A stretch of DNA of 64,000 nucleotides from Herbiconiux moechotypicola (GCF_024979255.1 NZ_JANLCN010000012.1:62001-126000); one strand, 5' to 3'; shown: positions 27,974 through 36,412, numbered from the stretch's first letter. Translations and numbers: made by a program. Notes: generated from the sequence alone by a model not told the origin.

Positions 27974-29121
27974 CCGCCGTGCACCGTCCCGTGCCCGTGA
28001 GGCCGCCCAAGGGCACTACGGCGCTCCAGCTCGACCCGCTCGCGGCCATCAGCGCGCGGGGGTTCCTCGTGGTGGTCGCCCTGGTCTCGGTGGCGACCGC
28101 GGGCGCGCTCACGATCGCCACGGCCTCGCAGGTCTCTTCGTGGCCGCTCGCGATCGCCGCTCTCGTCGCCCTGCTGCTGGGGTACGGCTGGTTCATCCGC
28201 AGCGCCTTCCGCTTCGATCTCGGGGTCACGAGCGACCGGTTCGCCATGTCGTTCGCGCTCATCGCCATCTCGGCCGTTCTCAACTCCCTCAGCTGCCTCG
28301 GCACCAACATCGTCATCCGCGACGACTGGGGGCTCCTGATCGTGGGGCTCGCCCTGATGGCGGCGGCGCCCTTCCGCACCTACTCCGAGCTCGGCGTCTA
28401 CACGGTGGTGGCGGGTGCCATCGCGGTGGCGCTGTCGGTGTTCCACGACCTCGCGAGCTTCGGCGACGCCATCCCGCTGCCCGTCATCGTGCTGGTGGCC
28501 CTGGCGCCGCCGCTCGCCTTCGGCCTGGGATCGGTGGCCTACGCCCGCACGCTGCTCACCGGCATCTACCTCGAGCGCCTCATGCAGGCCGAGCAGCGCG
28601 AGGCCCAGTACGAAGAGCTGCGGCGCACCTTCGTCGATGACGACGTCATCGGGCAGATGGGTGCACTCCGCGAGGAGATCGTGCCGTTCCTGGCGCGGGT
28701 GAGGCAGTCGGGCACCCTCACGGTCGAGGACCGTGTGCGCGCCGGGGTGCTCGCCACCGATCTGCAGCTGGCCATCGCGCAGTCGCGCCAGGCCGATTCG
28801 CTCGAGGCCCACGTCGACGTGCTGGTCGACGAGGCCGGGCTGTCCGCCCAGCTGCACGAAGACGACCGCGCGACCCTCCGAGCGCTGCTGTCAGCCCTGC
28901 GCGCCTCCGGATCCACTCTCCCGGGCTCGATCCGGCTGGAGCTCATGGAGGGCGAGGCCGATCGCTTCGGCATTCTGCGATGCGCGAGCGACGACGTGCG
29001 GTCTCTTCGCACGGAGCTCTTGCCGTTCATCCGCATGACCCGGCTCATGTTCCGCTCGGCGTCGGAGCAAGTCGTGGGTAGGGAACTGCTGATCCAGTTC
29101 GATATCGACCGGCTCGCCTGA
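27970..29121 (+). CDS. membrane protein of unknown function coupled to the kinase-like gene
   Basis: Six or so hydrophobic helices fill the first ~200 residues, followed by a long, charged, mostly helical cytoplasmic part (about residues 200-383) with coiled-coil character near the membrane (YLERLMQAEQREAQYEEL). The topology is like that of the preceding kinase, but I see no ATPase, HisKA, GGDEF or EAL motif. GTG 27970 overlaps the upstream stop by 4 bases, so the proteins are made in concert and probably form a complex. The frame opens further upstream inside the kinase gene, but the overlap start is the natural one. Confidence 0.78.
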   Translation: MTAVHRPVPVRPPKGTTALQLDPLAAISARGFLVVVALVSVATAGALTIATASQVSSWPLAIAALVALLLGYGWFIRSAFRFDLGVTSDRFAMSFALIAISAVLNSLSCLGTNIVIRDDWGLLIVGLALMAAAPFRTYSELGVYTVVAGAIAVALSVFHDLASFGDAIPLPVIVLVALAPPLAFGLGSVAYARTLLTGIYLERLMQAEQREAQYEELRRTFVDDDVIGQMGALREEIVPFLARVRQSGTLTVEDRVRAGVLATDLQLAIAQSRQADSLEAHVDVLVDEAGLSAQLHEDDRATLRALLSALRASGSTLPGSIRLELMEGEADRFGILRCASDDVRSLRTELLPFIRMTRLMFRSASEQVVGRELLIQFDIDRLA

Positions 29122-29124
29122 CGG

Positions 29125-29601
29125 TCAGTCCCGGCGGGGTGCCTCCCGGTTCGCGACCTCGCTGAGGCGCACGAAGAAGCTCCGCACCACCTCGGCCTCG
29201 TGCGGGCCGAGCGAGGAGGCGACCGCCATCATGCGGCGGTGCATCTCGCCGAGGGTGTGCCTGACCTCGTCGTCGGAACCCGGGGTGGCGACGACGGCCA
29301 GGCTGCGGCGATCGGTGGGGTGGGGCGACCGCGTGAGGTGCCCCGAGCGGGTGAGCCGGTCGAGCATCACGGTCACCGAGGCCGACTTCATCCGGAGGTG
29401 CTCGGCGAGCATCCCCGGGGTCACCACGCGCCCGTCTTGCTGGGCCTTGAGGAGGAATCTCAGAGCCGAGAGGTCGTTCTCGCCCATCTTCATCGACTCC
29501 CGAGTGCGCCGCCGCATGGCCTCCTCGGCAGCCCGGTACGCGCTCAGTCCGCTCACCACCTCGAGCGCGCCTACCCGGGTGGTCTGGTCACCGGCGGTCA
29601 T
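29125..29601 (-). CDS. MarR-family regulator (paralog 2)
   Basis: A 158-residue winged-helix dimer-type regulator. The recognition region is MLAEHLRMKSASVTVMLDRL with the wing SPHPTDRRSL. It is a tandem paralog of the gene just upstream (shared YRAAE-AMRRRT and MGENDL blocks). Its ATG overlaps the upstream stop by 4 bases. The two may heterodimerise. It is convergent with the membrane protein gene, 3 bases away. Confidence 0.9.
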   Translation of the reverse strand: MTAGDQTTRVGALEVVSGLSAYRAAEEAMRRRTRESMKMGENDLSALRFLLKAQQDGRVVTPGMLAEHLRMKSASVTVMLDRLTRSGHLTRSPHPTDRRSLAVVATPGSDDEVRHTLGEMHRRMMAVASSLGPHEAEVVRSFFVRLSEVANREAPRRD

Positions 29602-30116
29602 CCGCGGCGCACGGGGTCGATGTCGATCTGGTCGACCGCCTCGCTCATCTCGGCGAGGAAGTCGACGATGATGCGGGCGTCGTCGGCGTCGAGCTGCTCC
29701 ACCACCTCGATGATCTCGGGCCGGATGTCTCCCAGGGTCGCCGCCTCGAGTTCGTCGGTGGGCACCACGGGCACGATGATGAGCGCTCTTCGGTCGAAGG
29801 GGCTCGGTTGCCGGTGCAGGTGGCCGGCCTTCTCGAGCCGGTCGAGCAGCACGGTGATGGAGGCGCTCGTGATGCCGAGGTACTGGGCGAGCTCCTTCGG
29901 CCCGACCGTCTTGCCCTGCTCGTGCGACTTGAGCAGGTAGCGCATCGCGATGAGGTCGTTCTCGCCCATGCCCATCGACTCCTGGGTGCGCCGGCGCATC
30001 GCGAGCTCGGCGGCGCGATAGCCGCGCAGGGCCTCGAGCACGGCGACCCCGCGGTCGCGCGAGGGCTCGTCGGCGTACCAGTAGTGGTTCGCGGAGTCCG
30101 CCCGATCGATGGCCAT
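29598..30116 (-). CDS. MarR-family regulator (paralog 1)
   Basis: A 172-residue MarR-type winged helix with ELAQYLGITSASITVLLDRLEKAGHL and the wing PSPFDRRAL. ATG 30116 lies 6 bases after a minus-strand TACGCT, with AAGGA inside the gap, so either leaderless or classical initiation is possible. A half-site AACTAG at 30149-30154 lies just upstream and matches the palindrome at 30413-30427 in front of the next small gene, suggesting that the pair controls itself and that gene. Confidence 0.9.
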   Translation of the reverse strand: MAIDRADSANHYWYADEPSRDRGVAVLEALRGYRAAELAMRRRTQESMGMGENDLIAMRYLLKSHEQGKTVGPKELAQYLGITSASITVLLDRLEKAGHLHRQPSPFDRRALIIVPVVPTDELEAATLGDIRPEIIEVVEQLDADDARIIVDFLAEMSEAVDQIDIDPVRRG

Positions 30117-30122
30117 TCCTTA

Positions 30123-30128
30123 AGCGTA
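30123..30128 (-). promoter_or_regulatory. -10 element for the marR pair
   Basis: Minus-strand TACGCT with exactly 6 bases to ATG 30116. The half-site AACTAG at 30149-30154 falls in the -35 region, where a repressor would block. Confidence 0.5.
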
Positions 30129-30161
30129 GACCTACTCGTTACTAGATCAACTAGCCGTCGG

Positions 30162-30380
30162 TCAGGCCGCGTCGAGCAGCACCGCTGCCGAGCCGAGGCT
30201 CCCGGCCTGACCCGTCTCGACGGCGCGGTCGTAGCGGGTGCCCGAGAGCGCCACGTAGACGTCGCCGGCCCGCTCCACGAAACCGAGCAGTCGACCTCCG
30301 GACTGCACCTGGTACACACCGCTCGACTCGCGGTGCACGCGGAAGGTCTGGCCCTGGGAGACGAGGTTCATGCTGCTCAT
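30162..30380 (-). CDS. small hypothetical protein, 72 aa
   Basis: A 72-residue protein predicted to be beta-rich (alternating TFRVHRES-GVYQVQSGG-LLGFVERAGDVYVAL), with no signal peptide, cysteine or membrane segment. It resembles a single small beta-barrel domain; I recognise no family. ATG 30380 has AAAGGTG 7 bases upstream. Its promoter (about TTGAAC-N19-TAGCAT on the minus strand, 30409-30439) is straddled by a perfect palindrome, so the neighbouring MarR proteins are the likely regulators. Confidence 0.75.
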   Translation of the reverse strand: MSSMNLVSQGQTFRVHRESSGVYQVQSGGRLLGFVERAGDVYVALSGTRYDRAVETGQAGSLGSAAVLLDAA

Positions 30381-30412
30381 GGTCGGTCACCTTTCGTGCG
30401 CGGCAATAATGC

Positions 30413-30427
30413 TAGTTACTCTAACTA
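30413..30427. promoter_or_regulatory. perfect palindromic operator, probable MarR site
   Basis: TAGTTA-CTC-TAACTA is a perfect 15-base inverted repeat. It overlaps the minus-strand -10 TAGCAT (30409-30414) of the 72-aa protein gene. A partial copy lies upstream of the marR pair at 30149-30154. Size and symmetry fit MarR dimers. Confidence 0.68.
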
Positions 30428-30557
30428 CCTGACGTTCAAAATATTCGGGGTTGACAAATCCCGCAATGGTCGGGTTTTCGCTTCAGGCCTCAGTAGGCTG
30501 CATTCACGACACGTGTTGGTGTTGCATGTCGGCAGTGAGGTGACGGGAGGAGGCACC

Positions 30558-31484
30558 ATGGTCGATCCCTACCCCACGGACCTCCACCACCGGCGGGCGC
30601 GCATCCGTGCTGCCGAGGTCAGACGGCGAGTGCTCGACGTGGCGCTGGAACGCGTTCAGGGGGTCGGTCTCACGATCGGGTTCGAGCACATCGTGATGGA
30701 CGACCTCATCCGCGAGGCGGGGGTGCCGCGGAGCTCCACCTACCGGCTCTGGGACTCCAAGGAGTCGTTCATCGCCGATCTTCTCGTCGAGATCGCGACC
30801 GAGGTGTCGACCCGGCTCGCCGACGACGAGACCCTCGAGATCAGCGAGCGCATCCTCTTCGACAACATCGAGTCGCTGGCCTCGGGCGAGGAGCGCGAGC
30901 GCGTCATGTACGAGGTGATCCGGGTGGCGCTGGAGCACAACTTCAGGGCGGTGATCGCGTCTCGGCCGTGGCAGTCCTACGTCGGCCTCACGGCCACGCT
31001 GCTCAGCGATCTCGACGCCTATCCGCGCAGCGAGATCGACGAGGCGCTCCGCTCGGGCAGCGATGCCTTCATCGAGCGGATGGCCGAGTTCCACAAGTGG
31101 TTCTCGACCATCCTCGGGTACCGGATGCGCGCGGAGTGGAACGACGACTACCGGCCGTATGCGGTGGTCATCTCCTCGGTCGTGGAGGGGCTGGGCCTCC
31201 GGCACCTCGGCAATCCCGGCGTGGTCGACGCGGTGTATCGCGGGCCGGCGACGATCGAGGGGGACGACCCCGACTGGAAGCTGCCGGCGATCGCTCTGGT
31301 GGCCATCCTGGAGCGCTTTCTCGAGCACGATCCCGACTACGACGTGCAGAGCACGATGGCGATGCTGCGTGAGATGAAGGTGCAGCGGGAGGCCGCGGCC
31401 GACGCGTCGTCAGCCGACCCTGATGCGGCCGGGCTGGAGCTCGGAGTCGCGGGCGAGGGCGAGACGGGCCGCGTCGGCGAGTGA
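30558..31484 (+). CDS. TetR-like transcriptional regulator, long form
   Basis: The N-terminal helix-turn-helix has IVMDDLIREAGVPRSSTYRLWDSKESF, typical of TetR proteins. The C-terminal helical ligand domain is unusually long (308 residues in all) and carries many Trp and Tyr, suggesting an aromatic-lined pocket. ATG 30558 follows a strong GGAGGAGG. The tail is Ala/Asp/Gly-rich and overlaps the convergent GGDEF-like gene by 75 bases. The target is unknown; the divergent 72-aa gene is a candidate. Confidence 0.86.
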   Translation: MVDPYPTDLHHRRARIRAAEVRRRVLDVALERVQGVGLTIGFEHIVMDDLIREAGVPRSSTYRLWDSKESFIADLLVEIATEVSTRLADDETLEISERILFDNIESLASGEERERVMYEVIRVALEHNFRAVIASRPWQSYVGLTATLLSDLDAYPRSEIDEALRSGSDAFIERMAEFHKWFSTILGYRMRAEWNDDYRPYAVVISSVVEGLGLRHLGNPGVVDAVYRGPATIEGDDPDWKLPAIALVAILERFLEHDPDYDVQSTMAMLREMKVQREAAADASSADPDAAGLELGVAGEGETGRVGE

Positions 31485-32519
31485 CCGGGGGGTGCTGCCG
31501 GCGGAGGCCTGGATGACGCCCGCGCTCGCCTGCGACGGACTCTTGGAGGCGCGACGCCTGGTGTAGTCGCGTTGCACCCGAGCGGCGAAGTCGACCGCCG
31601 CAGCCGTGTCGCCCTCGAGCAGCACGAGGTAGTACGAGGCTCCTCGCCCGAGCACCACCGACTCGGGCGCCTCGGCGAGAACGGCGTGGGCGAGGTCTTC
31701 CCGCAGCGCCTTCGCCTGGGCCGGCCCGAAGGCGCCGCGCATCCGGTCGTAGGAGTCGATTGCGAGCACCACCATCACCTGTTCGCCACCGTCGGCGAGC
31801 ATCCGGGCCGCGGCCGAGTCGAACGCCCGCGGGGAGACGAACCGCTGCCGACGGCCCGAGGCCGACTCGCGGGTGAGCTCACGTCGTGCCTGCTGGAACC
31901 GGATGGAGATGATGGCGCCGCCGCCGAGGGCCACGAGCACGAGGTTCATCGCGGTGGTGAACCCGGTGCTGAACCAGGTGCCGAAGAAAGAGGAGTCGAC
32001 GCCGTGTAAGAAAGAGGAGCAGACGCGCAGGGTGACGTAGACCGCGTGCACCGAGAACACCGCCACCAGCACCACGGAGCCGGCGAAGGAGCGCAGTCGC
32101 GGACGCATGGCCTCGATCACGATGAGCACCGAGAACACCGCGAGAGCGAGCATCTTCTCGGGAGCACCCGCCCACTTCGCGCCGTCGGCGGAGGGGAGGG
32201 CCGAGACCACGGTCACCAGCAGCGACACCAGCACGGTGACGGCGCCCAGCGGGTGACCGCCGTTGAAGGCGCGGCAGCCCGACCAGAGCGCCGCGAGCGT
32301 GAGCACCATCGCACCGTTGCCGACCGCGACCGACCACCACACGTCGCCGCTCTGGGCCGACACGAAGTAGGCGACGGAGCACAGCAGCACCGCCGAGAAC
32401 GCCAGGGCCCAGTACCGGCCGGAGGCCTCCGACGGGCGGCGCAGTTTGTCGACGTAGAAGAGCGTCGCGAGCGGTGCGACCACGAAGGTCATCGCCGCGA
32501 ACAGTGCGTCGGGCCCCAC
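31410..32519 (-). CDS. membrane protein with strongly degenerate GGDEF domain
   Basis: Seven hydrophobic segments (residues 5-205) followed by a GGDEF-fold remnant. The signature position reads GASYY (in LGRGASYYLVLL) and the terminal part is short, so catalysis is excluded. It is a paralog of the protein at 23105-24277: both have a W-containing second helix, a GN-rich third helix and AFNG/VFNG. GTG 32519 is preceded by AAGGGGGAT and a -10 TACCCT (minus strand, 32541-32546). The role is probably as a receptor or a scaffold. It overlaps the convergent TetR gene at its 3' end. Confidence 0.78.
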   Translation of the reverse strand: MGPDALFAAMTFVVAPLATLFYVDKLRRPSEASGRYWALAFSAVLLCSVAYFVSAQSGDVWWSVAVGNGAMVLTLAALWSGCRAFNGGHPLGAVTVLVSLLVTVVSALPSADGAKWAGAPEKMLALAVFSVLIVIEAMRPRLRSFAGSVVLVAVFSVHAVYVTLRVCSSFLHGVDSSFFGTWFSTGFTTAMNLVLVALGGGAIISIRFQQARRELTRESASGRRQRFVSPRAFDSAAARMLADGGEQVMVVLAIDSYDRMRGAFGPAQAKALREDLAHAVLAEAPESVVLGRGASYYLVLLEGDTAAAVDFAARVQRDYTRRRASKSPSQASAGVIQASAGSTPRSLADAARLALARDSELQPGRIRVG

Positions 32520-32558
32520 GGATCCCCCTTCCGGTACCTCAGGGTAGCGCTCGGGGGC

Positions 32559-34814
32559 TCAGCGTCCGAGCTCCCCGCGGTCCGTGAGGTGGGTGGCACG
32601 GCGCCGGCCGCGCAGCACGAGTGCCGTGGAGCCCGCAGCGAGCAGCAGCACGGCGACCGGGACGGCCACGCCGAGCGATGCTCCGGTGCTGCCCGAGCCG
32701 GTGGCGGCCAGAGCGGGGCCGGGGCTGGGGGAGGGCGTCGGTGCGGGGGTGGGCGCAGGCTCAGGGGTGAGCGCCTGCAGTGCCGCCAGGGCGTCGATCC
32801 TCCCCGTGCCGGTGATGTACGGGGTGGAGACGCCCCAGTCGCCGGCCTGTGCGGGCATCGCCGTGGCCGTGCCGAGGAGCGCGTCGCGGAGCTCGGCCGG
32901 AGTCGTGCCCGGGGCGTGCTCGAGGGCGAGGGCGGCCACCGCGCCGGCGTTGGGCGTGGCGGCCGAGGTGCCGTAGAAGCGGAACGACCCCGCGGCCCCG
33001 TTCGGGAAGAAGGTCGTGAGCGACCCGTCGACGCTCGTGACGTCGGGCTTGGCGCGCTCGACGGGATCGGGGATGACCACGGGAGTGGACTGTGTGGCCG
33101 TGGCGGGCTCGAAGAGGTACTCGACCGGCCCGACGCCCGAGAAGGCCTCGATGCGGTCGGGGCTCAGCACCGAGGCCGCGCCGAGCGTGAGCACGGTCTC
33201 GTCGCCGGGGTGGCCGGAGATGCTCGGCCCGACCGTCACGCCCGGGCCCCAGGGGCTGCCGTCGCCGAGGCTGAACACCCCGTTGTCGTCGAGCTCGAAC
33301 TGGATCTTCACTCCCGGGGTGCCGGGTGTGGTGGCGGTACCCAGGATGCGCACCAGGGCGAACTGGTAGGTCGACGACTCGGGGGCCGCGTCGAGTGGCA
33401 CGAACTCGTTGCGGCTGAAGGCGTTGGCCGGGAACTCGTTGGTGGGGTTCTGCTCCACCGCGGTCGTGCCGTCCTGCTCGAAGGTGAGCAGCAGCATGCT
33501 CGTCTCCACGCCCCACACGGGCTCGGCCCAGTGGGCGGTGACCGTCGCGGCCGGAGTGGCCACCGAGAGTTCGGCCTGTAGCAGCGGGTTCGGCGAGCCT
33601 GCGGCGCCGAAGTCTTGGCAGTCCACCTGCAGGGTGTCGTCCTGCGCCGCCTCGCGGGCGAGGGTCGTCACGGCGTCGGGACAGGCCATCGGCCGGTAGG
33701 CGTCCGTCGCCCACGAGCTGATGATCTGGCCCTCGTTGTAGCGGGTGTGCTCCGCGGTGCTCGGCTGGCCGAAGCTGGTCTGGTTCTGGGCGGCGGAGAG
33801 ATAGAGGGTGCCTTCGGCGGTGACCTCCCGGATCGCGGCGCCGATGATGCCCTCCTGGTAGTTCGGCTCGTCGAAGATGACGAGGTCGTCGACGATCACG
33901 TCGGCACCGAGTGACTGGAGGGCGCGGATGTTGTCGGCGTACTCGGCCTGGCTCGCGCCACCGGTGGCGAACACGAGCTTCGCGCCGGGGGCCACGCCGT
34001 GCACGAGCTGAGCCATCGCGCGGCCCTCGTCGGTGGTGCCGGTGTACGGCGCGGCACCGTCTTCGTAGACCACGACGTCGGTGAGGTACCCGCAGGGGTT
34101 GGTGCTGCCCGGCAGTGCCCCGGCCGCCACGTCGTCGGCCCAGGTGCGGTAGGGATTCGCGAGCGCATGGAAGGAATCGGAGATGATGCCGACGGTCACG
34201 CCGGTGCCGTCGACGCCGAACGCCGCGCGGGCGGCGGCGGAGTCGAGCGCGGCGGGGGCGTCGGCCTCCACGTCGAGCGGGTTGCACGAGGGGTCGCCGC
34301 TGATGCCAGATGCGGTGGCGTCGGTGATGCCGGATGCGGTGACGCCTGCGAGGCCCGAGCCGGCCACCCGGCCTCCGCCGATGGGCTGCACCGAGATGAT
34401 GCCGGGCAACGCGGCGAGCGCATCGAGCTGCTCGGGGTCGACCGCGAGCACGATGGTGGGCTGCGACAGCGTGAGGGTGCGTATCTCGCCCAGCTGCGCG
34501 GCCGCATCCGTCGCCGCGTCGCGTGAGGCCGCATCGCTGAAGACCGCCTCCACGGCCACCCGGCCGGAGTCGTCGAAGCGCAGACCGAGCTGAGGGTCGA
34601 TGGCGGAGGAGGGTGCCGCCGTGCCCGAGGCCTCGGCGGCGAGCAGCGAGAGCCCCTGAGTCAGCACCGGCGCGTCTTCACCACCGCTCGGGCGGGCGGT
34701 CGCGGTGCTGATACCCGCACCGAGGGTGAGCAGTGCGCACAGCGCCGCCCCGGCGGTGATGGCGCGCACGCCCCGTGTCGTGACGCGCGGCATCGCGCTG
34801 ATCCTGTCGCTCAT
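32559..34814 (-). CDS. surface subtilisin-like (S8) serine peptidase with LAATG anchor
   Basis: A signal peptide of about 40 residues is followed by a propeptide-like region, a subtilase domain and a C-terminal wall sorting signal. The catalytic Asp is in VGIISDSF. In place of the usual HGTH block the sequence reads TDEGRAMAQLVHGVAPGA, a form found in a subset of S8 proteins where a Glu is thought to replace His. The Ser is in GTSAATPNAG. A linker of Pro/Thr/Ala (PAPTPAPTPSPSP) precedes LAATG, a hydrophobic segment and an Arg-rich tail, a class E-type sortase signal. No sortase gene is in the window. ATG 34814 has GGGG upstream; ATG 34790 is possible. Confidence 0.9.
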   Translation of the reverse strand: MSDRISAMPRVTTRGVRAITAGAALCALLTLGAGISTATARPSGGEDAPVLTQGLSLLAAEASGTAAPSSAIDPQLGLRFDDSGRVAVEAVFSDAASRDAATDAAAQLGEIRTLTLSQPTIVLAVDPEQLDALAALPGIISVQPIGGGRVAGSGLAGVTASGITDATASGISGDPSCNPLDVEADAPAALDSAAARAAFGVDGTGVTVGIISDSFHALANPYRTWADDVAAGALPGSTNPCGYLTDVVVYEDGAAPYTGTTDEGRAMAQLVHGVAPGAKLVFATGGASQAEYADNIRALQSLGADVIVDDLVIFDEPNYQEGIIGAAIREVTAEGTLYLSAAQNQTSFGQPSTAEHTRYNEGQIISSWATDAYRPMACPDAVTTLAREAAQDDTLQVDCQDFGAAGSPNPLLQAELSVATPAATVTAHWAEPVWGVETSMLLLTFEQDGTTAVEQNPTNEFPANAFSRNEFVPLDAAPESSTYQFALVRILGTATTPGTPGVKIQFELDDNGVFSLGDGSPWGPGVTVGPSISGHPGDETVLTLGAASVLSPDRIEAFSGVGPVEYLFEPATATQSTPVVIPDPVERAKPDVTSVDGSLTTFFPNGAAGSFRFYGTSAATPNAGAVAALALEHAPGTTPAELRDALLGTATAMPAQAGDWGVSTPYITGTGRIDALAALQALTPEPAPTPAPTPSPSPGPALAATGSGSTGASLGVAVPVAVLLLAAGSTALVLRGRRRATHLTDRGELGR

Positions 34815-35176
34815 CGAACCCCACGTCCCTCGTCTGGCAGGCAGTCAGTCCTCTCATCGTAACCTCCAAGACATGATCGGTTTTGCGACAGATGAAGTGA
34901 CGAGAACGACAACACCGGTCCACCGCCGCGCTGCGGGATGAGGGTGGAGGTGGCGGTGCAGCCGGCAGGGATCGGGGTTGGATTTGGGGAGCTCCGGGCC
35001 CTGTGGGCTGCACCGTTGCGACGAAATTCGTAGAACCGGATGCTTGTCGGAATGCTCGACCTGGGATGAGGGGCCGGTGCATACTGCTGAGCACTCGGAG
35101 TCTCGGAGCAAGGACGCTTTCGAAGGGTTCGGCGTGAGGGTGGGTGCCCGCGAACGCCGGGATTGGGGATGACGAC
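34815..35176. other. divergent intergenic region, no gene seen
   Basis: About 360 bases between the S8 gene and the AraC gene. It has more A/T than its neighbours. I find no supported coding frame, RNA gene or strong hairpin. It must hold both promoters; GCATACTG near 35081 and the A/T-rich stretch around 34870-34910 are candidates, but neither gives a clear -35/-10 pair. Confidence 0.5.
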
Positions 35177-36067
35177 ATGGAGTTGGCAGGCACGCTGACG
35201 GCGGGCGCGGTCTCGGCAGGCCGCGCGATCTCTCCCTCGCTCGGCACCGAGGTGCATCGATCGGGCACGCGTCGCATCGGCGAGACCGAACTCTCGATGC
35301 TCGAGATCCCGGCGGGCGGCACGCCGCTGCGCAAGATCTGCCGGTCGTCGCCGAGCACCGCCGAGATCGTGCTCCCGCTCGAATCGACCCTCGTCGTGCG
35401 CAACGAGCAGCGTGAAGACTGCGCGGTGCGGCCCGACGAGGCCCTGTTCCTGGTCGATGCGCGGCGCTACGCGGTGTTCTCGGCGCAGAAGGCGCTCGCC
35501 TTCGCCGTGGCCGTGCCCATGCTCGCCGTGGAGGAGTACCTAGGGGCGGGCAGCCGCACCACGACCGTGCGGAACTCGGCCGTGCTCGGCCCGGTGAAGC
35601 GATTCCTGGCCGGGGTGATGGACGGCGGCGACGACCATCTCGAGCGCATCCAGACCTACTTCCTCGAGAAGCTGATGTGGGAGATGGTGGCGTCGTTGCT
35701 GCTGGAGTCGCGCGGCGCAGGAGACCTCGCCACCCCGGCGCCGGGCATGCTCGACCGCGCGATGGCGCAGATCGCCGCCTACCGCACCGATCAGAGTCTC
35801 ACCCCCACCGTGCTGGCGCAGAGTCTCAACGTGTCGATGCGGCAGCTCCAGCGGTTGTTCTCGGGCATCGGATCGACGCCGTCGCGTGAGATCCGCCGCC
35901 AGCGGGCCGATCTGGCGGTGTCGATGCTGAAGAATCCGGCGTTCCGGGTGCTCAACATCACGCAGATCGCCCAGCACAGCGGGTTCGCCGACGCGGCCGA
36001 TCTGCGCCGCGCGTTCGAGTCGCTCGGGTACTGCACGCCGTCGAGGCTCCGCGCCCAGGGCGCCTGA
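35177..36067 (+). CDS. AraC-family transcriptional regulator
   Basis: An N-terminal cupin-like sensing region (about residues 30-170) precedes a C-terminal double helix-turn-helix (LAQSLNVSMRQLQRLFS, then ITQIAQHSGFADAADLRRAFE), typical of the AraC group that includes AraC-binding-like-domain proteins. ATG 35177 is chosen because GGGGAT lies 6 bases upstream; GTG 35144 is an alternative. No operon partner exists. The target is unknown; the divergent S8 peptidase is the nearest candidate. Confidence 0.88.
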   Translation: MELAGTLTAGAVSAGRAISPSLGTEVHRSGTRRIGETELSMLEIPAGGTPLRKICRSSPSTAEIVLPLESTLVVRNEQREDCAVRPDEALFLVDARRYAVFSAQKALAFAVAVPMLAVEEYLGAGSRTTTVRNSAVLGPVKRFLAGVMDGGDDHLERIQTYFLEKLMWEMVASLLLESRGAGDLATPAPGMLDRAMAQIAAYRTDQSLTPTVLAQSLNVSMRQLQRLFSGIGSTPSREIRRQRADLAVSMLKNPAFRVLNITQIAQHSGFADAADLRRAFESLGYCTPSRLRAQGA

Positions 36068-36109
36068 GCCGCGCAGGCCGGGTGGGGCGGAGGTTCAGCG
36101 CGCCGACGG

Positions 36110-36412
36110 TCAGCGCGCCGACACCGAGTCGAGGAAGTCGCGCAGGTCGGCCACGACGTCTTCGAGGTCGACGGCGCTCGCCGCCGCGAGGTGGGCGCTC
36201 AGCCACGAGATGCACACCACGGCCGCGCCCACCACGTCGCTCGGCTCGGGCTCGTCGTCGGTCGGCTCCTCCGAGGCGAGCGCGGCGAGGGCGACCGACA
36301 TGGCCCGGATGTTCGCCTCGGTGCTCTGTGTGGCGCTCTGCGAGATGACCGCGTCGAGCAGCACGTTCGCGGCCCGCGCCCCCTTCGGCGGGATCTGAGC
36401 GTCATCGGCCAC
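36110..36412 (-). CDS. hypothetical protein, about 100 aa
   Basis: An Ala/Asp/Glu-rich, largely helical soluble protein without signal peptide or recognisable motif. I chose GTG 36412 because GGGGGAG lies 4 bases upstream; the frame also opens at GTG 36445. The gene shares the intergenic region with the gene at 36590 and the 19-base inverted repeat at 36461-36479. The functional assignment is open. Confidence 0.62.
   Translation of the reverse strand: MADDAQIPPKGARAANVLLDAVISQSATQSTEANIRAMSVALAALASEEPTDDEPEPSDVVGAAVVCISWLSAHLAAASAVDLEDVVADLRDFLDSVSAR

Noticed and set aside
30451-30479. TTGACA as a -35 for the TetR-like gene at 30558
   Set aside because: No TANNNT lies at 16-19 bases downstream; GTTTTC is at the expected place, so a promoter is not supported.
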